Assembly (NCBI GenBank): GCA_003531115.1
Contig: DQHT01000031.1
Span: forward strand, 7,859 to 54,054
Direction: 5' to 3'
DNA: 46,196 nt
Source: Bacteroidota bacterium
GTDB taxonomy: Bacteria; Bacteroidota; Bacteroidia; UBA8524
A program made the position numbers and the translations under genes. The notes below the pieces were generated by a model, which searched no databases, had not been told where the DNA came from, and was given only the letters and a program-made list of their open reading frames with translations. Shown here piece after piece: positions 24,749-31,672 of this stretch (within the stretch, counting starts at the first letter, position 1; every line of letters starts with the position of its first letter).

Positions 24749-24782
24749 AAACCCCGGCCCGGTAAAACGAGTCGGGGTTTTT
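24749..24782. terminator. Rho-independent terminator, probably bidirectional
   Basis: An 8-bp perfect stem pairs AAACCCCG (24749-24756) with CGGGGTTT (24773-24780), enclosing 16 nt, and is followed by two more T. The opposite strand also shows a T-rich run after the stem. It sits between the convergent beta-helix gene and pgk, and would serve both. Confidence 0.8.
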
Positions 24783-24798
24783 GCTTTACATGAAATAA

Positions 24799-25995
24799 TT
24801 ATTGCCGTATCGCAGCCACCCCCGGCAACTCTTTCCCCTCAAAATACTCCAGCAATGCACCGCCTCCGGTAGACACATAACTCACGCGGTCTTCATAACC
24901 GAATTTGGCAATGGCTGCGGCACTGTCGCCACCCCCGATAAGGGAAAAGGCGCCATTTTTGTCGGTTGCCTCAACCACGGCATTGGCAATAGTCCTGGTT
25001 CCGTTTTCGAACTTGCTCATTTCAAATACGCCCATAGGCCCGTTCCAAAGGATGGTTTTCGAAGCAAGAATAACTTTTCTGAAATCTTCACAAGCCTGAG
25101 GTCCGATATCCAGTCCCATCCAGCCTGATTCAATATGCATATTATCTGCAGCCTTAGTATTCGCCTCATTGCTAAAGGCATCGGCAACAATACTGTCTTT
25201 TGGCAATAAGAGATTCACCCCTTTTGCGGCAGCTTTTTGGATCAGTTCCTTGGTGAGTTCGACACGATCGTCTTCACAAAGGGAGTTTCCGATCTGTCCG
25301 CCCATTCCTTTCATAAAGGTATAAGCCATTCCTCCTCCGATAATGATGGTATCCGCAATGTTCAATAAGTTTTCGATGATCAGAAGTTTATCCGAAACCT
25401 TGGCACCACCAACAATAGCAACAAAGGGATGTTCTGCTTTATTCAGAATCTTTTCGGCGTTTGCCACTTCCCGGGCCATGACATAACCCAGGCATTTATT
25501 TTCAGGAAAAAATTTGGCAATTACAGCCGTGGAAGCATGCGCACGGTGGGCAGTTCCGAAAGCATCGTTCACATAAATATCGCCATGTTTGGCCAGTTTT
25601 TCGGCGAAGGCCAGATCTCCTTTTTCCTCTTCTTTATAAAAGCGCAGGTTCTCCAGCAACAAAATTTCACCCGCTTTAAGGGCAGCTGATTGTTTAAAAG
25701 CCTCCTCCCCGATACAATCCGTGGCAAAATGCACAGGAACCCCGGTGAGCGATTTTAGATGATCCACCACATGACGCAAAGAATATTTGTCTTCCGGTCC
25801 TTCTTTGGGTCTTCCCAGATGCGACATCACCACACAGGATCCCCCGTCCTTCAGAATTTTAGCGATGGTCGGAAGCGTGGCCGTCATCCGCGCATCATCG
25901 GTTATTGCGAGTGTTTGTTTGTCCAGAGGCACATTAAAATCCACACGGATCAGTGCCCTTTTCCCGGCAAAAGAAAAATCATCGATGGTTTTCAT
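24799..25995 (-). CDS. pgk: Phosphoglycerate kinase
   Basis: 398 residues and unmistakable. The N-terminal substrate domain has [11 protein letters not shown] and [11 protein letters not shown], the central region [14 protein letters not shown], then [11 protein letters not shown] and the C-terminal nucleotide domain NGPMGVFE with [13 protein letters not shown] and [13 protein letters not shown]. It converts 1,3-bisphosphoglycerate and ADP to 3-phosphoglycerate and ATP in glycolysis. Length is normal. It stands alone on the minus strand, convergent to the beta-helix gene and divergent from the Rieske gene; gap is not with it. A TAATTTCG box 4 nt before ATG 25995 suggests a very short or absent leader. 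Confidence 0.97.
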   Translation of the reverse strand: MKTIDDFSFAGKRALIRVDFNVPLDKQTLAITDDARMTATLPTIAKILKDGGSCVVMSHLGRPKEGPEDKYSLRHVVDHLKSLTGVPVHFATDCIGEEAFKQSAALKAGEILLLENLRFYKEEEKGDLAFAEKLAKHGDIYVNDAFGTAHRAHASTAVIAKFFPENKCLGYVMAREVANAEKILNKAEHPFVAIVGGAKVSDKLLIIENLLNIADTIIIGGGMAYTFMKGMGGQIGNSLCEDDRVELTKELIQKAAAKGVNLLLPKDSIVADAFSNEANTKAADNMHIESGWMGLDIGPQACEDFRKVILASKTILWNGPMGVFEMSKFENGTRTIANAVVEATDKNGAFSLIGGGDSAAAIAKFGYEDRVSYVSTGGGALLEYFEGKELPGVAAIRQ

Positions 25996-25999
25996 GCCG

Positions 26000-26007
26000 C
26001 GAAATTA
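26000..26007 (-). promoter_or_regulatory. Candidate -7 box (TAATTTCG) for pgk
   Basis: On the minus strand TAATTTCG lies 4 nt before ATG 25995. The divergent box for the Rieske gene (26019-26026) is only 11 nt away, so the two promoters overlap. Confidence 0.35.
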
Positions 26008-26018
26008 AGGATGTTCCT

Positions 26019-26026
26019 TATACTTG
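26019..26026 (+). promoter_or_regulatory. Candidate -7 box (TATACTTG) for the Rieske gene
   Basis: TATACTTG fits TAnnTTTG with one change and lies 9 nt before ATG 26036. Confidence 0.3.
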
Positions 26027-26035
26027 CATCCATTC

Positions 26036-26386
26036 ATGAGCCTGAATTGGATCAAAATTTACGACTTCAAAAACCATGGCCCCGAACCCCAGCAAAGGGG
26101 CAGTGTTCGGGTTATAAATATTGATGAAAAACGCATCTGCCTGGCCCGAACCGATAAAGGTTATTTTGCCATGAACAACCGCTGCCCCCATGCCGGTGCC
26201 TGGCTGGGCGAAGGCTGGTGCGAAGGAGATCACGTCGTTTGCCCGGTCCATCGCTGGAAATACGATGTGGAAACCGGCCGGGGTGCTCCCGGACAAGGCG
26301 ATTTTGTGGAGACTTATCCCATCCGTCAAACGGAGGAAGGGGTATTTATCGGAATGAAAAAAGAAGCCTGGTGGAAGATCTGGTGA
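26036..26386 (+). CDS. Stand-alone Rieske [2Fe-2S] ferredoxin
   Basis: 116 residues from ATG 26036; a TTG 12 nt upstream overlaps the -7 box and is not used. The cluster ligands are in NRCPHAGAWLG (C-P-H) and VVCPVHRWKYD (C-P-V-H), the standard Rieske pairs, followed by DVETGRGAPG as in ring-hydroxylating dioxygenase ferredoxins. The protein has no signal peptide or membrane helix, so it is soluble and cytoplasmic. It should shuttle electrons to an oxygenase or reductase, but no such enzyme is in the window. It is divergent from pgk and convergent with a LutB-like gene 11 nt away, so the partner is unknown. Confidence 0.9.
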   Translation: MSLNWIKIYDFKNHGPEPQQRGSVRVINIDEKRICLARTDKGYFAMNNRCPHAGAWLGEGWCEGDHVVCPVHRWKYDVETGRGAPGQGDFVETYPIRQTEEGVFIGMKKEAWWKIW

Positions 26387-26397
26387 GGATGGATAAA

Positions 26398-27519
26398 CTA
26401 ATGGTCTGATCTACCCCGCGATTCCTGCCACCATTCGTTGAATGATTTTTCAGCAGTTTTTGGAAATTCCCGTTGTTCCCCCCAGTATTTTTTGAAAAAA
26501 CTTTTCAGGGTGAAGTTTTTAATGCTCCCGCTTTTATTGATCCATTTCCGATTTAGCATAGCCGTTTTCCAGGTTTTCCAGGCCAAAGCATCCGATCGGC
26601 CTTCCAGTTTCCGGTCAACCGCTACACGCCGGTTTTCGAGGATCAATCCCTTTAGATCAATGCCTACCGGACACGACTTGGTAGCCCGGCCGCTTAATGG
26701 AAGTTTAAAATTATCCTGAAAATGTTCTTGCCCAAGTGTAAACGGCGCCTGAATGAGATCGATCACCGGCATCAAATCCGCATGAACCCCTTGAAAATTG
26801 CTATGACGCTCACAGGCTCCACAGTGGATACAATACAAAGCCTGCCTTTGGGGGATCTCTGCCAGCAAGCTGCTACGCCCATTATCCAGCATCAATACCC
26901 AGGACTCTTTTGGTCCGTCTGATTCCCTTACCTGGCGGTTCCCGAAACTGATATGGATGGAAGTAAAGTCTTTTTGTCCTTCTCCAAATCGGGCCAGTAA
27001 ATTCAACAAATTTTCGGCCTCGTTTAAATTTGGACAAACCTGTTCTATGCCCAATGCATACACGATCCGTTGGCAATGGGAAAGCAAAATGTCCACCAGT
27101 CCCAAATGGTCCTGAAGAATGAGGCTTCCGTTTTCACTGATGTAAAACGAGGGAAAGATCAAGGCGATTCCATCCTCTTTTATTTCCGGTATCTCCTCCT
27201 TATCCAGATACTTCCAGTTTTTCTCATTTTGAAGTCCCAGCTCTTTCAGTAAAGGATGGGAGAGGGTATAGACGGCTTTGTCTTTAAGTAAGAGACGTAA
27301 TTCCGTTTTCGCGTTTTCGGCATTGGGAGCCCAGATCATTTTTCCCTGGTGCCGGGTAAAATGGGTTTCGAAATCGATCAGATGTTTGTCGAGATGTTCA
27401 ATAGCTTTGCTCCGGGTATGAAAGGCCCTTTTCCGCGCCATGGCCAGATCGAAGTCGGGCATAGGGTTGTGCGCGGTTTCAAAAGAATGGCTTAAAGGAG
27501 ATGCGGTGCTCGATTTCAC
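26398..27519 (-). CDS. LutB-like protein with a single remaining [4Fe-4S] site
   Basis: 373 residues from GTG 27519; ATG at codon 20 (27462) is an alternative. The LUD-type body is clear: GKMIWAPNAENAKTEL, then EDGIALIFPSFYISENGS, then LLSHCQRIVYALGIEQ. The ferredoxin part is reduced. Motif I reads C230-I-H-C233-G-A-C236 without its fourth Cys, and motif II keeps only C283-P. In two-cluster ferredoxins these four ligate one cluster, so one [4Fe-4S] may survive and the other is lost. LutB proteins are Fe-S subunits of lactate oxidation; LutA and LutC partners are not present here. It follows panC by 27 nt and is probably co-transcribed. Function is uncertain. Confidence 0.75.
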   Translation of the reverse strand: MKSSTASPLSHSFETAHNPMPDFDLAMARKRAFHTRSKAIEHLDKHLIDFETHFTRHQGKMIWAPNAENAKTELRLLLKDKAVYTLSHPLLKELGLQNEKNWKYLDKEEIPEIKEDGIALIFPSFYISENGSLILQDHLGLVDILLSHCQRIVYALGIEQVCPNLNEAENLLNLLARFGEGQKDFTSIHISFGNRQVRESDGPKESWVLMLDNGRSSLLAEIPQRQALYCIHCGACERHSNFQGVHADLMPVIDLIQAPFTLGQEHFQDNFKLPLSGRATKSCPVGIDLKGLILENRRVAVDRKLEGRSDALAWKTWKTAMLNRKWINKSGSIKNFTLKSFFKKYWGEQREFPKTAEKSFNEWWQESRGRSDH

Positions 27520-27546
27520 GGGGTTCGACTCGTTTCCAAAATTAGT

Positions 27547-28389
27547 TTATTTCAGCAGCAGATTATCAATCAGACGAATTTCTCCGGCAAAAACAGCAGT
27601 AAGCGCAATGATGGACGACGTTTTTTCCTGAGAAACCAAAGGCTCAAGAGTATGCGCATCTGCCAGCTTAAAATAATCTACCCGCAAGGCAGGCTCCTTC
27701 TCTATTTGTGCAATACAGGCTTTTTCCAGTTCCGCAGGGGGGTAATGTCCGACGTGACTTTTAGCCCATAAAAGAGCCTGGTAAATAGCCGGGGCAGCCT
27801 GGCGTTGCAGGACATTTAACCTTTGATTTCGGGAACTCATGGCCAGTCCGTCAGCTTCGCGTTTTGTGGGTATAAAATGCAGGATGATCCCCAGATCGAG
27901 TTGCTTAACGAGTTCTTCAATAACCAAACATTGCTGGTAATCTTTTAAGCCAAAAAAGGCCTCATCGGGCTGTACACACTCGAACAAGAGGCGAACGATT
28001 CGCGCCACCCCTTCAAAATGACCCGGGCGCGATGCACCTTCAAAACCTTGAATTAATGAGTCAAATGTTACACTCATAGGTTTTTCGAGTGCGTAGATTT
28101 CTTGCTTATCCGGTATAAAAAGAATGTCACATCCTGCCATTTCCAATGCAGCGGCATCCGTTTTTTCGCTGCGTGGGTAATTGGCCAGGTCGTCGGGATT
28201 AGTGAACTGGGTAGGGTTCACAAATATGCTGCAAACACTGATGTCGCAAGTCAATTTGCAAGCCTCCAACAAGGAGAGATGACCGACATGTAAAGCCCCC
28301 ATTGTCGGGAAGAATCCGATGCGTTTGCCTTCTTTTTTTAATGTATGGATATGCGTACTTAACTCGTGGGGATGAAAGAAGGTTAACAT
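27547..28389 (-). CDS. panC: Pantothenate synthetase PanC
   Basis: 280 residues from ATG 28389; an upstream TTG at 28413 overlaps the -7 region and is rejected. The nucleotide-binding motif GFFPTMGALHVGHLSL (HVGH at 34-37) and the second motif MSSRNQRL are both present, as are SIFVNPTQF and FFGLKDYQQCLVI. The enzyme joins pantoate and beta-alanine with ATP hydrolysis to AMP, the last step of vitamin B5 synthesis. Length is normal. It is divergent from the GlgA-like gene with facing promoters and is followed by the LutB-like gene. Confidence 0.96.
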   Translation of the reverse strand: MLTFFHPHELSTHIHTLKKEGKRIGFFPTMGALHVGHLSLLEACKLTCDISVCSIFVNPTQFTNPDDLANYPRSEKTDAAALEMAGCDILFIPDKQEIYALEKPMSVTFDSLIQGFEGASRPGHFEGVARIVRLLFECVQPDEAFFGLKDYQQCLVIEELVKQLDLGIILHFIPTKREADGLAMSSRNQRLNVLQRQAAPAIYQALLWAKSHVGHYPPAELEKACIAQIEKEPALRVDYFKLADAHTLEPLVSQEKTSSIIALTAVFAGEIRLIDNLLLK

Positions 28390-28405
28390 GTGTGCGTGAT
28401 GATTC

Positions 28406-28437
28406 CTTGGCAAAGTTGATTATTTTTAGTAACTTTG
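28406..28437 (+). promoter_or_regulatory. Promoter of the glgA-like/DUF4270/aroF/glmS/thiN run
   Basis: TTG at 28407-28409, a 20-nt spacer and TAACTTTG at 28430-28437 give a good -33/-7 pair. The start is 21 nt further at 28459. The -33 element lies beyond the start side of the panC promoter, so both cannot be occupied together. Confidence 0.55.
28411..28418 (-). promoter_or_regulatory. Candidate -7 box (CAACTTTG) for panC
   Basis: On the minus strand CAACTTTG lies 21 nt before ATG 28389. With the plus-strand box it forms a perfect 7-bp inverted repeat (CAAAGTT at 28411-28417 and AACTTTG at 28431-28437) separated by 13 nt. Confidence 0.4.
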
Positions 28438-28458
28438 CATACCCAAATTATCCGCAAC

Positions 28459-29271
28459 ATGAGTAGAAAAAAGGTTCTTTTTATTTCTTCAGAAATGAAC
28501 CCTTTCTTAGAAGGATCGTCGGTTGGTGAAATCGCCCGACATTTGCCCCAGGCCATTCAAGAAAAAGACAATGAAATTCGTATCCTGGTCCCGCGTTTTG
28601 GGGTCATCAACGAACGCAGAAACAGGCTTCACGAAGTTGTAAGGCTTTCAGGTATCAACATCACGATTGACGACAACGATAATCCGCTGATCATCAAAGT
28701 GGCTTCTTTACCTGAAGCTAAAATGCAGGTTTATTTCCTGGACAATGAGGACTACTTCCACCGCAAATTCGTCTATACTGACGAAAACAATGCATTTTTC
28801 CCGGACAACGACGAAAGAACCATCTTCTTTTGTAAAGGCGCCCTGGAAACGGTGAAAAAACTAGGATGGGCACCGGACATTATCCATTGTCATGGATGGA
28901 TGACCAGTCTCATTCCTCTTTATCTAAGAAGTTTATACAAAGACGAGCCGGTTTTCCGTAACTCTAAACTGGTATACTCCGTCTTTGAAAATCAATTTGA
29001 AGAAAATCTCGGTAAGGATTTTGCTCGCAAGGCAAGCTTGAATAATATCGATCAGGAACAATTGGCTGTGTACGACAGCGGAGATTGTATCAACCTTTAC
29101 AAAGGTGCCATACAACATGCCGATGCCGTTGTGCGGGCAAGTAACATGATCGATCCTGAAGTAGACAAGTTCATCGCCAATTTGTCCATCGACAAGCCGG
29201 TACTCCAGTACATGGCTGACGGACATGCTGACGTTTACGCTGACTTCTACGACAGTTTGTTAACGAGTTAA
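28459..29271 (+). CDS. Glycogen/starch synthase-like protein, N-terminal domain only
   Basis: 270 residues from ATG 28459. The start resembles the GT5 catalytic domain of glycogen synthase (KVLFISSEMNPFLEG, then IARHLPQAIQEK, later DIIHCHGWMTSLIPLYL). However, the ADP-glucose motif K-T-G-G-L is replaced (FLEGSSVGEI) and the whole C-terminal donor domain is missing, so the protein cannot be a normal synthase. Similar truncated proteins next to panC and DUF4270 are, as I recall, common in Bacteroidota. It may be a pseudoenzyme or bind a glycan without catalysis. A DUF4270 gene follows after 10 nt. Confidence 0.8.
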   Translation: MSRKKVLFISSEMNPFLEGSSVGEIARHLPQAIQEKDNEIRILVPRFGVINERRNRLHEVVRLSGINITIDDNDNPLIIKVASLPEAKMQVYFLDNEDYFHRKFVYTDENNAFFPDNDERTIFFCKGALETVKKLGWAPDIIHCHGWMTSLIPLYLRSLYKDEPVFRNSKLVYSVFENQFEENLGKDFARKASLNNIDQEQLAVYDSGDCINLYKGAIQHADAVVRASNMIDPEVDKFIANLSIDKPVLQYMADGHADVYADFYDSLLTS

Positions 29272-29281
29272 AAACGATCCA

Positions 29282-30607
29282 TTGAATAAAACATCTATCA
29301 TAACGTGGGTGGTGGCTTTAACGCTCATCACCCACGTTTCCTGTAAAAAAGAATCGGGTTCCATTGGTTTGAATGCCGGAGATTCTGCTCTTCAACCCAT
29401 TGAAATTGACACGTTTAGTTTGATCACGCGCACGGTTGAAGAAGATTCGCTGCGAACCAGCGGAACTTCTTATCAAATGTTGGGCGCCACAAGAACGGCC
29501 GAGTTTGGCTATACCAGTTCGGCTATGGCATTGAGTTTTGCCTTGCCAACTTCCAGCTTTGCCTTTCCTGCCGGAGTCGTTATTGATTCTGTTGTACTCC
29601 AGGCCCAATACACCGGTCCGGACCAATACGTGGGAAATCTGGCTACGCCTATGACCATTACCATAGCTGAGATCGATGAACGTCTCCATATTGACTCGGT
29701 CTATTATTCTGACAAACAGATCCCTACAAAGGCTTCGAATAGCCAAACCTTTACCAATATCCTTCATGATCTGACGGATTCGGTAGAAGTGCTTGAAAAC
29801 GGGAAACAAAACACCTATGCTCCCCATCTGCGGCTAAAACTTGGTCCTCAAATGGTCAGCCTGTTTGCCAACGCACAGGCCGGAGATCTGGGCTCCATCT
29901 CCGCTTTCCAAACGTATTTTAACGGGCTGAAATTCGAAGTGGATGGTTCCGGCTTAGCCAACGGGCAGGGAAATATTGTCTATTTTAATTTTAATACCTC
30001 AAGCTCGGGACTGGCTGTTTATTTTAATGATACCGGTAAATATGTGTTCCCGGTTGGAGCCAATGGTGTGAAAATCAATTTGTATGACAATGATTTTTCT
30101 ACTGTGCCAGCCATTCAAACCCAATTAAACAGTCCGGGAGCAAACTTCGACCTTACCTATGTTCAAAGCATGGCGGGATTAAAAACCCGGGTGGATATTC
30201 CCCATTTATTGAAATTGCTTGATGATGGTACCTATGCCATTATCGACGCCAAATTTCAGTTCTATTATGATCCTGTTCTGACAATTCCCGGTTTTCCTGC
30301 TTTTAGCAGAATGATCCTGGTTAAACGTGACTCGAGTGATAAAAATAATTTTGTTGCCGATCAATTATTGAACAGCGCTTTTTATGGCGGCACCAAACAC
30401 GACGATGGCTATTATGAGTTTCACGTAACGCGTGAAATTCAGTATATTATCAATAGTTACCGTTTGAACGGAGAAGATTTAAATACCGGGTTTTTTCTGA
30501 TCGCGCCTTCAGATAATCCGATGACAGCAAGTCACATGCAAATGGACATGCGAAAAGGCTTGGCAAAAGGCGTGAAATTTGTGGTGACATTAGTAAAGAC
30601 AAAATAG
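29282..30607 (+). CDS. DUF4270 lipoprotein
   Basis: 441 residues. The start is TTG at 29282; there is no earlier ATG in frame and this codon gives a complete lipoprotein signal (NKTSIITWVVALTLITHVSC, lipidated Cys near 21). The body fits the DUF4270 pattern: SIGLNAGDSALQP, FALPTSSFAFPAGVVIDSV, and a C-terminal GEDLNTGFFLIAPSDNP. DUF4270 proteins are Bacteroidota-specific and of unknown function, often beside glgA-like and glmS genes. It lies 10 nt after the glgA-like gene and abuts aroF, so it is in one transcription unit with them. Outer-membrane anchoring is inferred from the lipobox. Confidence 0.82.
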   Translation: MNKTSIITWVVALTLITHVSCKKESGSIGLNAGDSALQPIEIDTFSLITRTVEEDSLRTSGTSYQMLGATRTAEFGYTSSAMALSFALPTSSFAFPAGVVIDSVVLQAQYTGPDQYVGNLATPMTITIAEIDERLHIDSVYYSDKQIPTKASNSQTFTNILHDLTDSVEVLENGKQNTYAPHLRLKLGPQMVSLFANAQAGDLGSISAFQTYFNGLKFEVDGSGLANGQGNIVYFNFNTSSSGLAVYFNDTGKYVFPVGANGVKINLYDNDFSTVPAIQTQLNSPGANFDLTYVQSMAGLKTRVDIPHLLKLLDDGTYAIIDAKFQFYYDPVLTIPGFPAFSRMILVKRDSSDKNNFVADQLLNSAFYGGTKHDDGYYEFHVTREIQYIINSYRLNGEDLNTGFFLIAPSDNPMTASHMQMDMRKGLAKGVKFVVTLVKTK

Positions 30608-31660
30608 GTGATTCTCGCATTTGCTTCGGTTTTGGGAAATCAGGAAAGTAAGGCTATAGCCGATTTTCTTCATGCCCAGGGTATTGAGTTTAAGTTGGCG
30701 GTGAATCAGGGCCGCTCCGTTTTTATCACGCGTAAAAATCTTGATCCTTTTCAGAAGGCATCCGTAAGCGGACTGCTGTCGGATGTTCAGTTTTTTGATC
30801 CGGGTACTCCCTATCAGCTGGCATCTGCCCAGTGGAAAACGGAAAAAACCATTATAGAAGTTAAGGGTGCCCGTATTGGTGGCGATGAGGTAAGTATCAT
30901 CGCAGGACCCTGCGCCGTAGAATCTGAAAAACAGCTTTATTCGATCGGAGAATACCTCCAGAGTCGTGGCATTCGCTTTATGCGTGGAGGTGCCTACAAG
31001 CCAAGAACCAGCCCTTATGCTTTTCAGGGACTAAAACTGGAAGGTTTAAAGCTCCTTAAAGAGGTGGCCGATACTTATCAGATGCGCGTTGTCACCGAGC
31101 TGATGGACCTGAGCTATCTCGAAGAGGTGTACGATTATGCCGATGTCATTCAGATCGGAACACGCAATATGTTCAACTATACCCTTTTACGGGAATTGGG
31201 AAAAATTGACAAACCGATCATGTTAAAACGGGGATTTAGTGCCCGTATTGACGAATGGCTTCAGGCTGCCGAGTATATCCTGCTTGGAGGAAATGAAAAG
31301 GTGATCTTATGTGAACGTGGGGTACGTAGCTTCGAAACAGGAACAAGGAATACCATGGACCTGGCTTCCTTAGCCCTGGTGAAAGAACTGTCGCATTTAC
31401 CGGTTATCGCCGACCCGAGCCAGGGAACCGGAGTACGTAGCCTGGTTACTCCAATGAGCCTGGCTTCTATTGCCGCCGGTGCCGACGGGCTTATGATCGA
31501 GGTGCATGAACACCCGGAAGAAGCCCTTTCTGATGGAGAACAATCCTTGAATTTCAGGGACTTCGATACCCTGTTAAAGTCATGCAGAAGCCTGTTCGAC
31601 GTGAAATCAAGGTCGTTTGATTTCGAAAAGAATTCCGTTAATTTTACCTCAATTAAATAA
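30608..31660 (+). CDS. aroF: 3-deoxy-7-phosphoheptulonate (DAHP) synthase, type I beta
   Basis: 350 residues from GTG 30608, directly after the preceding TAG. Residues 1-70 form a small ferredoxin-like regulatory domain; the barrel follows with IIAGPCAVESEKQL, FMRGGAYKPRTSPYAFQG, IQIGTRNMFNY and VIADPSQGTG, and ends with GLMIEVHEHPEEALSDG. This is the AroF-like/KDO8P-synthase family enzyme that joins phosphoenolpyruvate and erythrose-4-phosphate, the first step of the shikimate pathway. The N-terminal domain usually gives feedback control by aromatic amino acids. It lies between DUF4270 and glmS; no other aromatic genes are near. The symbol aroF is used for this family by convention. Confidence 0.93.
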   Translation: MILAFASVLGNQESKAIADFLHAQGIEFKLAVNQGRSVFITRKNLDPFQKASVSGLLSDVQFFDPGTPYQLASAQWKTEKTIIEVKGARIGGDEVSIIAGPCAVESEKQLYSIGEYLQSRGIRFMRGGAYKPRTSPYAFQGLKLEGLKLLKEVADTYQMRVVTELMDLSYLEEVYDYADVIQIGTRNMFNYTLLRELGKIDKPIMLKRGFSARIDEWLQAAEYILLGGNEKVILCERGVRSFETGTRNTMDLASLALVKELSHLPVIADPSQGTGVRSLVTPMSLASIAAGADGLMIEVHEHPEEALSDGEQSLNFRDFDTLLKSCRSLFDVKSRSFDFEKNSVNFTSIK

Positions 31661-31672
31661 TTGTCATAACGT

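Noticed and set aside
26024..26035. TTG start extending the Rieske protein
   Set aside because: It overlaps the -7-like TATACTTG; ATG 26036 fits the family start.
26398..27519. LutB-like gene as a frameshifted pseudogene
   Set aside because: The frame is continuous, the body is well conserved and the missing Cys are replaced by substitution, not by a shift.
28435..28458. TTG start extending the GlgA-like protein
   Set aside because: It is within the TAACTTTG -7 box; homology begins after ATG 28459.
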